From positions 1-50,545 of the forward strand of contig JAOTVS010000010.1 of NCBI GenBank assembly GCA_029863275.1: a stretch of 50,545 nt of DNA. Direction: 5' to 3'. The notes beneath the pieces were generated by a model. It worked only from the letters and a program-made list of their open reading frames with translations. It ran no database searches and was not told the DNA's origin. Position 1 is the stretch's first letter. Each line of letters opens with the position of its first letter. This DNA comes from Candidatus Nitrosopumilus sp. GTDB taxonomy: Archaea; Thermoproteota; Nitrososphaeria; Nitrososphaerales; Nitrosopumilaceae. A program made the translations under genes and the position numbers. Positions 1-7,731 of the stretch are shown here, one piece after another.

Positions 1-396
1 TGGAAATTAGAATCTCCAGATGAAAAACAAGTACCAGGACACTCTTCTAATCTTGTTGCACACTCTGATAACTGTGATAGTACATGCACTATAACAATGA
101 GTAACTCTCTTGATCTTGGGTCATACTCTGGTGCAACCCTATCATTTTGGAGATACGTTGACAAAGATCTGGATAACGGTGAGTATCTTAAAGTAGAATT
201 GTATGACGGTTCTCAATGGAATACTATCTATAATTGGACTAATAATGCAGGTGATGATGATACATGGCACCAAGAAACTGTAAATCTTGATAGTTATCTT
301 GGTGTAAGTAACTTTAACTTGCGATTTGTAACACATGAATCCCACCAAAAGGAGATAGTGGAAGTAGATGACATCGAGATAGTTGGTCTTTTCTAG
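1..396 (+). CDS. C-terminal end of a large secreted protein (partial, beta-sandwich module)
   Basis: The reading frame is open from base 1, so this is the last 131 residues of a gene that begins outside the window. The visible part looks like an extracellular beta-sandwich (MAM/choice-of-anchor-like): alternating hydrophobic strands, the core LSFWRYVDKDLDNGEYLKVE and an ending LRFVTHES...VEVDDIEIVGLF. Such a module, with its closing strand carrying an acidic VDDIEI motif, is common at the C-terminus of secreted proteases and surface proteins. Two cysteines (DNCDSTC) near the start of the visible part could form a disulphide. There is no C-terminal membrane anchor. The function of the whole protein cannot be told from this end. 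A start at ATG 97 is possible on paper but would cut the domain, so I reject it. Confidence 0.7.
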   Translation, partial: WKLESPDEKQVPGHSSNLVAHSDNCDSTCTITMSNSLDLGSYSGATLSFWRYVDKDLDNGEYLKVELYDGSQWNTIYNWTNNAGDDDTWHQETVNLDSYLGVSNFNLRFVTHESHQKEIVEVDDIEIVGLF

Positions 397-589
397 AATT
401 TAATATTATTAGTAAAAAACCGGCTTTTCATGTGTAAACAGAAGATTTGTAAACACTTCTCTTATGAATTTCTAAAACATCAACTTCAATCCCCATGGGA
501 CTATTTTGTTTCCAAAAAAAGTTCATCTCAAGATTCAAACTTAGAGATTATTTTTCAAAGGTATGACATTTTAAATTTTTATGAATAAT

Positions 590-1108
590 TTAAAATGACA
601 TAGTTACTGAATTATTAGAAATTATTATCTTGCTATCTTTTTCTAATGTTGATTGAACTATTGCTTCAAAAAATGCTTTTAAGAAGATTGATCCATTTTT
701 TCCAAAGTCATGGTGTACACTGATAGTATTATTGCTTTCACTTTTTTCAATATCACACATTCCATAACCACAGTGTTCAAAATACATTTTGATAAATTCT
801 GTAACTGAATCAGAAGTTATCTTTTTCCATTTGAATAATATGAAATCTTTTGGTTCTTTTGCTCCTATAGATTTTGCAAAATTAATAATATTTTTCTCAT
901 CAAGCGAATTTAGTAGTTCCTTGAAAGCTCCTTTACTCATTTCAATTATGCCAAATTTTTTCATGTATTGTTCAACCTCTACGTGATTTCCAAAAATTTG
1001 GTTGGCTAAAGTATTAAGACTGATACGCTTATCCTCGGCCTCTTTTCTTAGACCTTTTTCATATTTCTCATCTAGTCGGAATGTAATTGTTGATGTTTTT
1101 TTGACCAA
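590..1108 (-). CDS. Ribbon-helix-helix DNA-binding protein with an unknown C-terminal domain
   Basis: 172 aa. Residues 1-45 read as a ribbon-helix-helix (MetJ/Arc/CopG) fold: the strand TSTITFRLDEKYEKGLRKEA, then a helix containing ISLNTLANQIF. This is followed by about 125 residues that I do not recognise. They include FGIIEMSKGAFKELLNSL and a beta-rich end with HHDFGKNGSIFLKAFFEA. RHH proteins are usually dimeric repressors or antitoxins. The long C-terminal part suggests a ligand- or partner-sensing domain rather than a plain antitoxin, and no toxin gene lies beside it. It is divergent from the rhodanese-MBL gene (starts 72 bases apart), so it may regulate that sulfur gene pair; that is inference from position only. 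Confidence 0.65.
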   Translation of the reverse strand: MVKKTSTITFRLDEKYEKGLRKEAEDKRISLNTLANQIFGNHVEVEQYMKKFGIIEMSKGAFKELLNSLDEKNIINFAKSIGAKEPKDFILFKWKKITSDSVTEFIKMYFEHCGYGMCDIEKSESNNTISVHHDFGKNGSIFLKAFFEAIVQSTLEKDSKIIISNNSVTMSF

Positions 1109-1179
1109 ATCCTCTTTGTAATTGCAACTAATTGCAGTATAAACTTCTTCATTAAATTCAAAGAAAGTTATCTTTATTC

Positions 1180-2583
1180 ATGCATCAAACTATTGAAAAT
1201 ATGGAAATATCTGGTGACCAACTAGAACAGGATTTAATCCAAAAAATACCGATACTTTTGTTTGACCTTCGAATGAAGGAAGATTTTGAGCAAGCTCATG
1301 TAAAAGGCTCTGTTCATGCGGTATGCAATGCTCAAACAAAAGAAAAGATAATGACAAAAATCCCCAAAAATATCAAAATTGTATTAATTTCTGAACCTGA
1401 AGACTATGCTAAAGAGACTGCCTCTATGATGAAGTCATTTGGATTGGATGCCTATTTTCTTGATGGAGGTTTTTCCTCTTGGAAGGGCAAGGTAACAAAA
1501 GGTCAAACTGGAAAAATAATTTTACCTGATGAGCTAGCCCAAAAACTAGGAACTGTATTTTTACTAGACGTTAGAGAAGCAAAAGAGTTTTCAGAATTTC
1601 AAATTCCGGGGAGTGTAAATATCCCACTAGGAGAACTCTTTAATCCAAATACTATATCAAATATTCCCAAAGACAAACAAGTTGTAACTATATGTCCACA
1701 TGGAAATCGTGCAATGATTGCAAGCTTTGCTCTAACCAGAGCAGGAATTGATTCTCAAACACTTGCAGGTGGATTAGCAGGATGGAATCAAGTACTCAAA
1801 TCTGTAACTATTGTAAAGGAACCAACCAAAATAATCCAAATCCAAAAAGTTGGAAAAGGTTGTTTATCACATATTGTAATATCAGATAACCAAGCAGTAG
1901 TAATAGACCCTTTGTATCCTTTTGAAAAATATATTGATATTTCTCAACAACAAGGATTTCAAATCACCAAAGTATTTGATACCCACCAACACGCAGATCA
2001 TGTATCCTCTGCAAGAGATCTTGCAAAAGCAACTGGAGCAAAATTATATCTTTCAAAGTATGAAGGGTATAACTATGATGCAAACTTTATTGGAGATGCA
2101 GATGAAATATCTTTTGGCAAGACCAATCTCAAGGTAATTCATACTCCAGGCCATACACCCGGAAGTCTAAGTTTTTTAGTTGAGGAAAAATATGTCTTTA
2201 CTGGTGATATCTTGTTTGTTGAATCAATTGGAAGGCCAGATCTAAGGGACAATGCAGAAGAGTTTACAGAAGATCTTTACAACACACTGCACAACAAGTT
2301 ACTAACACTTGAAGATAGTACAATGGTATTTCCAACGCATCATGGAGAGGATGTAAAATCTATTAATGATGCCTTTTATTCCACAATACAAAAATCACAA
2401 AAACTTCCATGGCTTGATATCTCAAAACAAGATTTTGTAAACAAAGTAGTTGCAATAACTCGTCCCCGACCAATGAATTATAGAAAAATCATTACAGTCA
2501 ACAAAGGAGAGTTAAAACTTGTACAATCCGAGATTCCTGATTTGGAAATTGGTCCAAACAGATGTGCAATAGATGCCAGTTGA
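1180..2583 (+). CDS. Rhodanese-rhodanese-metallo-beta-lactamase protein (persulfide dioxygenase-like)
   Basis: 467 aa. Two rhodanese-like domains come first (about 15-105 and 110-210), then a metallo-beta-lactamase (MBL) domain (about 215-420). The second rhodanese keeps an active-site loop with Cys172 (CPHGNR). The first has VLISEPEDYAKE at that place and no cysteine, so it is probably non-catalytic. The MBL domain shows the metal motif HQHADH (residues 269-274), His325 in HTPGHTPGS, Asp343 in TGDILF and a histidine pair at 387-388. These are typical of glyoxalase II/ETHE1-type enzymes, and the ETHE1 branch oxidises glutathione persulfide to sulfite. The usual fusion order is MBL then rhodanese; here it is reversed. 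The gene overlaps the downstream TauE/SafE exporter by 11 bases, consistent with making and then exporting oxidised sulfur. The physiological thiol is unknown. Confidence 0.85.
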   Translation: MHQTIENMEISGDQLEQDLIQKIPILLFDLRMKEDFEQAHVKGSVHAVCNAQTKEKIMTKIPKNIKIVLISEPEDYAKETASMMKSFGLDAYFLDGGFSSWKGKVTKGQTGKIILPDELAQKLGTVFLLDVREAKEFSEFQIPGSVNIPLGELFNPNTISNIPKDKQVVTICPHGNRAMIASFALTRAGIDSQTLAGGLAGWNQVLKSVTIVKEPTKIIQIQKVGKGCLSHIVISDNQAVVIDPLYPFEKYIDISQQQGFQITKVFDTHQHADHVSSARDLAKATGAKLYLSKYEGYNYDANFIGDADEISFGKTNLKVIHTPGHTPGSLSFLVEEKYVFTGDILFVESIGRPDLRDNAEEFTEDLYNTLHNKLLTLEDSTMVFPTHHGEDVKSINDAFYSTIQKSQKLPWLDISKQDFVNKVVAITRPRPMNYRKIITVNKGELKLVQSEIPDLEIGPNRCAIDAS

Positions 2584-3364
2584 AATTCTTTTAGAACCTC
2601 TGAATCTTTTTCTTTCTATTATTTCTGGAATAATCATAGGATTCAGCCTTGGATTAGTAGGAGGTGGTGGTTCTGTTCTAGCTGTTCCATTGCTTTTGTA
2701 TGTAATAGGCGTAAAAGATGTTCATTTAGCAATTGGAACATCAGCCCTTGCTATAGGAATTATTTCCCTAATCCATCTGATTTCTCATAGACGAAATGGT
2801 CATCTCAAAATCAAAAAAGGCATAAAATTTGCCCTTCCTGGAATTGTAGGGACAATAATTGGATCGCAGTTTGGTTTATGGACTAGACCAGAATATTTGT
2901 TAATTTTATTTGCAGTTTTTATGATAGCAATTGGAATTTTTATGATTAAAAAGAAAAATTCTCATATTGAAACAACTAGCGGAAAATCTGGACTTATTTT
3001 AATTAAAAAAAATCTTTTTCTATCTGGTTTTTCAGTGGGTATTCTTGCAGGTTACTTTGGTATAGGTGGAGGATTCTTAATAGTTCCCACCCTGATGTAT
3101 TCGGGAGGATTAAACATTGCACAAGCCGTTGGCACATCTCTAATTTCTGTTAGTTCCTTTGGTCTTGTAGCTGCTGGAAGGTATTTTGTTTCAGGTAATG
3201 TTGATTTCATTATTGCAATGTTGATTATTATTGGTGGCGTTTTAGGTGGATATATTGGAATAAAAGTATCAACAAAAATACCCAAAAAAAATCTGGTAAA
3301 GATTTTTTCAATTTTGTTGTTTAGTGTAGCAGCATATATCATAACAAAAACAATTTTGGTTTAA
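2573..3364 (+). CDS. TauE/SafE family sulfite/anion exporter
   Basis: 263 aa polytopic membrane protein with about eight hydrophobic segments in two halves. Each half carries the family's glycine-rich signature: GFSLGLVGGGGSVLAVPLLL near residue 25 and GILAGYFGIGGGFLIVPTLM near residue 160. The internal repeat and length match the TauE/SafE (DUF81) family, whose members export sulfite, sulfoacetate or other small sulfur and carbon anions. It starts 11 bases inside the rhodanese-MBL gene in another frame, so the two are almost certainly co-translated. That context favours sulfite or thiosulfate as substrate, but the family is broad and the substrate is inferred. Confidence 0.88.
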   Translation: MPVEILLEPLNLFLSIISGIIIGFSLGLVGGGGSVLAVPLLLYVIGVKDVHLAIGTSALAIGIISLIHLISHRRNGHLKIKKGIKFALPGIVGTIIGSQFGLWTRPEYLLILFAVFMIAIGIFMIKKKNSHIETTSGKSGLILIKKNLFLSGFSVGILAGYFGIGGGFLIVPTLMYSGGLNIAQAVGTSLISVSSFGLVAAGRYFVSGNVDFIIAMLIIIGGVLGGYIGIKVSTKIPKKNLVKIFSILLFSVAAYIITKTILV

Positions 3365-3404
3365 TTACAAATCATTGCAAGATAAACATATTCAATATAT
3401 CTGA

Positions 3405-3719
3405 GTTTTTCCTAGTAATAATGTAGCAGGAATAAATAAACAATTTAATAATAAATCTGGAATAAATTTTACTTTACTCGTAGGTGGAATAATTGCTCTA
3501 GCATGTTTACTTTTGGCATACTTGATGTTCTTTACTGCTCCCGAAGAAAATAAAGAGATGGTAAAGGTGATTGCAATTATGGAATCCGGGTGTATAGCTG
3601 AAACTTTGGATGGTTTTTCAGTAAACATTGGTGATTTTAATGCATAGCCAGGTCAACATGTTGATGCTCTAGTTGATCAAAAACAAAAAGAGCGTGCCAC
3701 TGCAATAAACCTATTCTAA
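3405..3719 (+). pseudogene. Broken small single-TM protein gene (in-frame TAG, no start codon)
   Basis: Read in one frame, this stretch gives a plausible small membrane protein: a polar N-terminus (SNNVAGINKQFNNKSGINF), a transmembrane segment (TLLVGGIIALACLLLAYLMF), then an extracellular part containing EENKEMVKVIAIMESGCIAE and GFSVNIGDFNA. A TAG stop at 3645-3647 interrupts the frame. Beyond it the sequence still reads as protein (PGQHVDALVDQKQKERATAI) up to a TAA at 3717. No ATG, GTG or TTG precedes the TM segment after the upstream TGA at 3402. Two lesions in an otherwise protein-like frame suggest recent decay; TAG could be a one-base change from CAG (Gln). A sequencing error is the alternative. 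No function is known to me. Confidence 0.55.
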
Positions 3720-3724
3720 TTTTT

Positions 3725-3823
3725 TTACTTTAAAATATAGTACATCATCAACCCAATTATTACAGCAATTCCAATTCCGGAAATCTGAATTATTATCTTT
3801 TTTTTAGTAGTAAGAATTTTCAA
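3725..3823 (-). CDS. Tiny single-pass membrane protein (32 aa)
   Basis: A 32-residue frame starts at TTG 3821-3823, three bases after the stop of the PiT phosphate transporter. It has a basic N-terminus (MKILTTKKKII) followed by one hydrophobic helix (IGIAVIIGLMMYYILK), giving a predicted N-in single-span topology. Its tight spacing behind the transporter suggests translation from the same mRNA and perhaps a role as a small accessory subunit. The only start available is TTG, which is common in this window. No homologue is recognised, and a chance ORF cannot be excluded. Confidence 0.4.
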   Translation of the reverse strand: MKILTTKKKIIIQISGIGIAVIIGLMMYYILK

Positions 3824-3826
3824 GTT

Positions 3827-4813
3827 CTACACAAACAAGTGAATTAGATAAGTAATCCCAATTCCCATTGCAGCGCTTCCAGGGATGGTAATTACCCAAG
3901 CAAAAACAATTTGTCTTCCAACTTTCCAACGAACTGCTCTCTTTCTGCGAGCAGCCCCTGCTCCCATTATAGTGCCTGTAATTGCATGTGTGGTACTTGC
4001 AGGAATTCCCAAAACTGCAAAAATGGCCAGCATTAGACCACCACCAGTTTCTGCTGCAAATCCTTGATAAGGTTTAAGTTTAGTTACCTTAACTCCGAGT
4101 GTCTTTATGACTTTGTATCCTCCAAAAAAGGTGCCTAATCCCATTGCAGTTGCTGCTGCAAGTATTACCCAAAGGGGCATCTCAAGGTCAGGAACTAGTT
4201 CTGCAGAAAACAAAATTAAAACTATAATTCCCATAGTTTTTTGTCCATCATTTGCACCGTGAGTAAGGGCAAACCATGCTGAAGAAATTATTTGTAATCT
4301 ACCAAATGTTCTGTTTACTGGTGCAGGTTTCCGATTTGCAAATACTGTAATTATCAATCCTGTTAACAAAAGTCCAAAAATAATCCCTCCGATGGGTGCG
4401 ATTACTATTCCTGCTAATACTTTTGTTAAACCACCATAAACAAGTTTTTCAAAACCCAGCCCTGCAATACCTGCCCCCATTATTCCACCTACCAAAGAGT
4501 GACTGTTTGAAATTGGTAATCCGAAATATGTACACAAAGTACTCCAACCAATAGCCCCTGCTAAACCTCCAACAATCATGTAAACTGTAATATCATCCGG
4601 ACTGACGATACCTTTAGCAATTGTAGTGGCTACTGCAACACCAAAAACAAAAGGACCAATAAAATTCATAGCTGCAGATAACGAAACTGCTTGTAATGGT
4701 TTTAACACACGTGTTCCAATTACAGTAGCCACCGAATTTGCAGAATCATTAAATCCATTTACAAAATCAAAGATTAGTGCTATAATTATTGCTCCAATCG
4801 CGATTTCTAACAT
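3827..4813 (-). CDS. PiT family inorganic phosphate transporter
   Basis: 328 aa, strongly hydrophobic with about ten membrane segments. It carries both PiT signatures: GFNDSANSVATVIGTRVL near residue 20 and THGANDGQKTMGIIVL near residue 185. The inverted repeat with a GANDxxx motif in each half is diagnostic of Pit/PNaS transporters, which take up phosphate (or metal-phosphate) with H+ or Na+. It follows the DUF47 gene by 9 bases, an arrangement widely seen as a low-affinity phosphate uptake operon. The ATG start at 4811-4813 directly precedes the first TM segment. Confidence 0.93.
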   Translation of the reverse strand: MLEIAIGAIIIALIFDFVNGFNDSANSVATVIGTRVLKPLQAVSLSAAMNFIGPFVFGVAVATTIAKGIVSPDDITVYMIVGGLAGAIGWSTLCTYFGLPISNSHSLVGGIMGAGIAGLGFEKLVYGGLTKVLAGIVIAPIGGIIFGLLLTGLIITVFANRKPAPVNRTFGRLQIISSAWFALTHGANDGQKTMGIIVLILFSAELVPDLEMPLWVILAAATAMGLGTFFGGYKVIKTLGVKVTKLKPYQGFAAETGGGLMLAIFAVLGIPASTTHAITGTIMGAGAARRKRAVRWKVGRQIVFAWVITIPGSAAMGIGITYLIHLFV

Positions 4814-4822
4814 AAATTTAAC

Positions 4823-5452
4823 CTACGTATATTTCAGAACAATATCTTCAATGACATCAGCTACATCTACACATCTATCTGATGCAGTCTCCATTGTTTC
4901 ATAGATGTCTTTGAGTTTAATAATATGAATTGGATCAGTACTTGTAAAAAGCTCTTTTATTGCATCTCGATATAGATCATCTACTTTGTGTTCAATGTCA
5001 CTAGTATTTCTGCAATGATTAATCATATCTTGAGGATTTTTGATACGTTGTAATTTTGATATCATATATTGAACCTCTTTAGTAGCATTTACAAGTTCAT
5101 GTGCCATTTCTAATGAATATGGTGGAACTTCGGTAATTTGATAACTGGATAACCTAGCTGCAATACCATCAGTAAAGTCAATCACATCATCAATTTTTGA
5201 GGCTATTCTCTGCATATCTTCACGATCTAAAGGAGTAATGAAGGTCTTGTTTAACTCTGAAAAAATATCCCGTGTAAGAAGGTCGGCTTCTCTTTCAAGT
5301 TCATGTATTTTTTTAGGATATTCTTCATTTGAGAGATCAGAAAATAAAACCACAAGTGCTTCAGATGTTTCAACGGCTTTTTTGGCAAGGTCATCAAGAA
5401 TTGTTAAAAGTTGTTTCTCATTGGATTTTATCCAAGATAACCATTGACCCAT
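4823..5452 (-). CDS. DUF47 (PhoU-like) phosphate transport accessory protein
   Basis: 209 aa, almost wholly alpha-helical and charged, matching the DUF47/PhoU_div family in length and pattern. It has repeated helices with ExxxD metal-binding-type motifs (HELEREADLLTRDIFSEL, REDMQRIASKIDDVIDFTDG, DIEHKVDDLYRDAIKELF, ETASDRCVDVADVIEDI). The N-terminus is MGQWLSWIKSNEKQLL. DUF47 proteins are usually encoded with PiT transporters and are thought to modulate them; here it is the first gene of the pair. The promoter appears leaderless, with a TATA-like GCTTTAATTAC about 25 bases before the ATG and a 16-bp dyad (5484-5499) just upstream of it. Confidence 0.9.
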   Translation of the reverse strand: MGQWLSWIKSNEKQLLTILDDLAKKAVETSEALVVLFSDLSNEEYPKKIHELEREADLLTRDIFSELNKTFITPLDREDMQRIASKIDDVIDFTDGIAARLSSYQITEVPPYSLEMAHELVNATKEVQYMISKLQRIKNPQDMINHCRNTSDIEHKVDDLYRDAIKELFTSTDPIHIIKLKDIYETMETASDRCVDVADVIEDIVLKYT

Positions 5453-5472
5453 AATTTGATGATAAAATTATG

Positions 5473-5499
5473 TAATTAAAGCCTAGTCCACGTAGACTA
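5473..5499 (-). promoter_or_regulatory. Promoter of the DUF47-pit operon with an adjacent 16-bp dyad
   Basis: On the minus strand a TATA-like element (GCTTTAATTAC, 5473-5483) lies about 25 bases before ATG 5452, the spacing expected for a leaderless archaeal transcript. Immediately upstream, at 5484-5499, is TAGTCCACGTAGACTA. It is symmetric at 14 of 16 positions (TAGTC...GACTA arms around ACGT). A dyad overlapping the BRE/TATA edge is a typical place for an archaeal repressor site. The link to phosphate control is inference. Confidence 0.4.
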
Positions 5500-5691
5500 T
5501 GTGTAACTATATAGAACAATACTACATTTTTCATTCTCAACTCTCTGTATCAAATTAAATCCCTTTTATTCATCACATCTTTTGAATCTATTTCTGTTTT
5601 CGACATGGGAGTTGATTTGATTCAGCATAAAATCAATTTGAGATCTGTTTAATTTAATAATTCAGATCATGGATGAGGTGTTAAATCAAAC

Positions 5692-5808
5692 ATGACAACT
5701 CAATATTGCTCTAAATGTGGAAGCTTTATGGTAGAAAAAATTATCCATGAATCTGGAGCCCAACTCATACAAAGAATATGCCTATCGTGTTGCTATTCCA
5801 ATAAATGA
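5692..5808 (+). CDS. Small zinc-ribbon protein (38 aa)
   Basis: ATG to TGA, 38 residues. Two cysteine pairs, CSKC near the N-terminus and CLSCC near the C-terminus, are separated by about 20 residues (SFMVEKIIHESGAQLIQRI), the layout of a single zinc ribbon. No partner gene is evident: it sits alone between the divergent phosphate operon and the secreted 532-aa protein. It belongs to the class of free-standing tiny zinc proteins that recurs in this window. Role unknown; nucleic-acid or protein binding is the usual guess for such folds. Confidence 0.6.
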   Translation: MTTQYCSKCGSFMVEKIIHESGAQLIQRICLSCCYSNK

Positions 5809-5906
5809 CTTCTCGGAATTACTTTCGTATTTAATACTTGGATTAGAAAACTCAGAAATTACAATTTTTCGAATTATATTTTAAGCTCCTTTGAATATTC
5901 AAAGTT

Positions 5907-7505
5907 ATGATCCCAAATTTGGTTTGGACTACATTGGCCGTAATGCTTTTAATTTCGTTTTCTCCAGTTTATGCCCAGCATCATTCAGGTTCTCTTGCCC
6001 CACCTATTGATTTTGATGGATTAAAATTGGCAATAAGCACATTGCTTACGCCTGAGGATTTTACTCTTGATGATTCAAAAAATGCAAATCTCTCAATTAG
6101 GTTATTTGATAGTGATACTAACACTAATGTGAAAAGCGTTACATATCGTGTCCAAATTTTCCATGAAGATGATCTTGTTGCAAATGAATATTTTTTTGAT
6201 GAAGATGGCAAATTAGATTTAGAAATCAAACCAAAAACAGACTGTCTTGAGCAGGAACTTTGGAAATGTACAAAATATTTCGGTGAAAAACATCCAATTG
6301 CTGGGGGTTATTATTCAAGAGGAGAATCAGTCCCAGTTATCCAAGGACCCGTGTTTGATAAGAGTGGGCAATATAATATCAAAGTATCCATTGTAGGTGC
6401 AACAAATCCTAAAACAATGACAACAAAAGATTTACTTTTTGAAACCTTTGTAAACATTCCACAAAAAGAAACATTTCTATTTAAAACAGCAAATGCTCAA
6501 GAATATCCAGTTTCAATAAAATCTTACAACAGCAAAATTTCAAATTTCAATGACAATGAAAAATTGGATAAAATATCATTTAAAATAATTCCAAACCAAC
6601 AAAATATTCATCAACATGAAATAGGTTTCACACAATTAATTATTTTACAAAAAGACTTTTTGTCTTTCAAACAAGGTTATGATGTAGATGTATTTGTAAA
6701 AGGTATGCAGCTAGATGACAAATTTGTTGATTTTGATAATTTATCTCCTAATGAGAATATCATCAGAATAAAAATTCCACATGAAGAATACATGTCATTA
6801 GAAAAAAATGATAATAACCCATTAACAGTTGAAGTTTTGCCGGGAAACTTGATTGAATATAGTTTTCTAGATTTAACCTTTGATAACAACATTCAGGCAA
6901 ATGTATCATGGGATTCAAAATCAAGGACAGGAGAACCTATTTCATTTACTTTTTCTTTTTTTGATGCAGACAATAATCCGGCAAAAGAAATTCTGTTTGC
7001 ATATAGTATAACTGATTCATCTGGAAAAGAAATATGGTCAAATATTGGCACAAGTGAATCTCATATCGGTATTTTGGCCAAAAATGGGGTTATCCAAGAG
7101 TCCATTTTTATCCCAACTTATGGAGAATATCAGTTAAAATTAATTTTGACTGGTCAAAACTCTCAAAATTTTGAAGAATTTTTTACATCAAAATCTGATC
7201 TCGTTATTACTCAACCAGGAATGAAAAAAGAACAAACTATCACCATCCCATCATGGATTAAAACGAATGCAGGTTGGTGGTCAACAGGAATTATTGGAGA
7301 TCAGGAATTTGTACAATCAATTCAATTTTTAATTAAAGAGGATATTCTCAAAATTCCAATTACAGAATCTAGTTTATCAAAAACACAGGAAATTCCAGAT
7401 TGGATTAAAACGAATACAGGATGGTGGGCAGAAGGATTGTTAGATGATTCTGATTTTGTTTTAGGAATACAATTTCTAATATCTAGTGGAATAATGGTAA
7501 TCTAG
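5907..7505 (+). CDS. Secreted protein with two C-terminal WIK-(N/T)-GWW repeats
   Basis: 532 aa. A signal peptide is clear (MIPNLVWTTLAVMLLISFSP then VYAQHH, cleavage after A-Q-like motif). The middle is beta-rich with PEDFTLDDSKNANLSIRLFD, an HxxE-type segment and an Ig-like part around residues 330-440. The C-terminus has two copies of a roughly 38-residue repeat: IPSWIKTNAGWWSTG...FVQSIQFLIKEDIL from about residue 446 and IPDWIKTNTGWWAEG...FVLGIQFLISSGIM from about residue 495. This WIK-GWW repeat is frequent at the ends of secreted thaumarchaeal proteins and may anchor them to the cell surface or S-layer; that role is inference. There is no C-terminal TM helix. No enzymatic motif is recognised. 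Confidence 0.8.
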   Translation: MIPNLVWTTLAVMLLISFSPVYAQHHSGSLAPPIDFDGLKLAISTLLTPEDFTLDDSKNANLSIRLFDSDTNTNVKSVTYRVQIFHEDDLVANEYFFDEDGKLDLEIKPKTDCLEQELWKCTKYFGEKHPIAGGYYSRGESVPVIQGPVFDKSGQYNIKVSIVGATNPKTMTTKDLLFETFVNIPQKETFLFKTANAQEYPVSIKSYNSKISNFNDNEKLDKISFKIIPNQQNIHQHEIGFTQLIILQKDFLSFKQGYDVDVFVKGMQLDDKFVDFDNLSPNENIIRIKIPHEEYMSLEKNDNNPLTVEVLPGNLIEYSFLDLTFDNNIQANVSWDSKSRTGEPISFTFSFFDADNNPAKEILFAYSITDSSGKEIWSNIGTSESHIGILAKNGVIQESIFIPTYGEYQLKLILTGQNSQNFEEFFTSKSDLVITQPGMKKEQTITIPSWIKTNAGWWSTGIIGDQEFVQSIQFLIKEDILKIPITESSLSKTQEIPDWIKTNTGWWAEGLLDDSDFVLGIQFLISSGIMVI

Positions 7506-7731
7506 GTAGAATCAAAGCCTATTTTTATAATGAATCAACATAAGACACCAAGTTTAATTTTCTTAGGTATACAAATTGTTTAATTTAAAATTAAGTTTAC
7601 AATTTTCCAAATGTGTAACATAACTTCATGACACAATATCCATTCGTACTCACAAAATTCCAAAATCTGTAAAAATTCTACTTGACACAAAATTACCTTT
7701 AATACATTTTAGATGTCTTATTACATTACAC

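Noticed and set aside
3392-3628. Minus-strand open frame of 78 codons
   Set aside because: It mirrors the broken TM-protein frame on the plus strand, which is more protein-like; no motif on the minus strand.
3645-3647. TAG read as pyrrolysine or another recoded amino acid
   Set aside because: I see no pyl genes or stop-suppression elements here, Thaumarchaea are not known to use pyrrolysine to my knowledge, and the frame also lacks a start.
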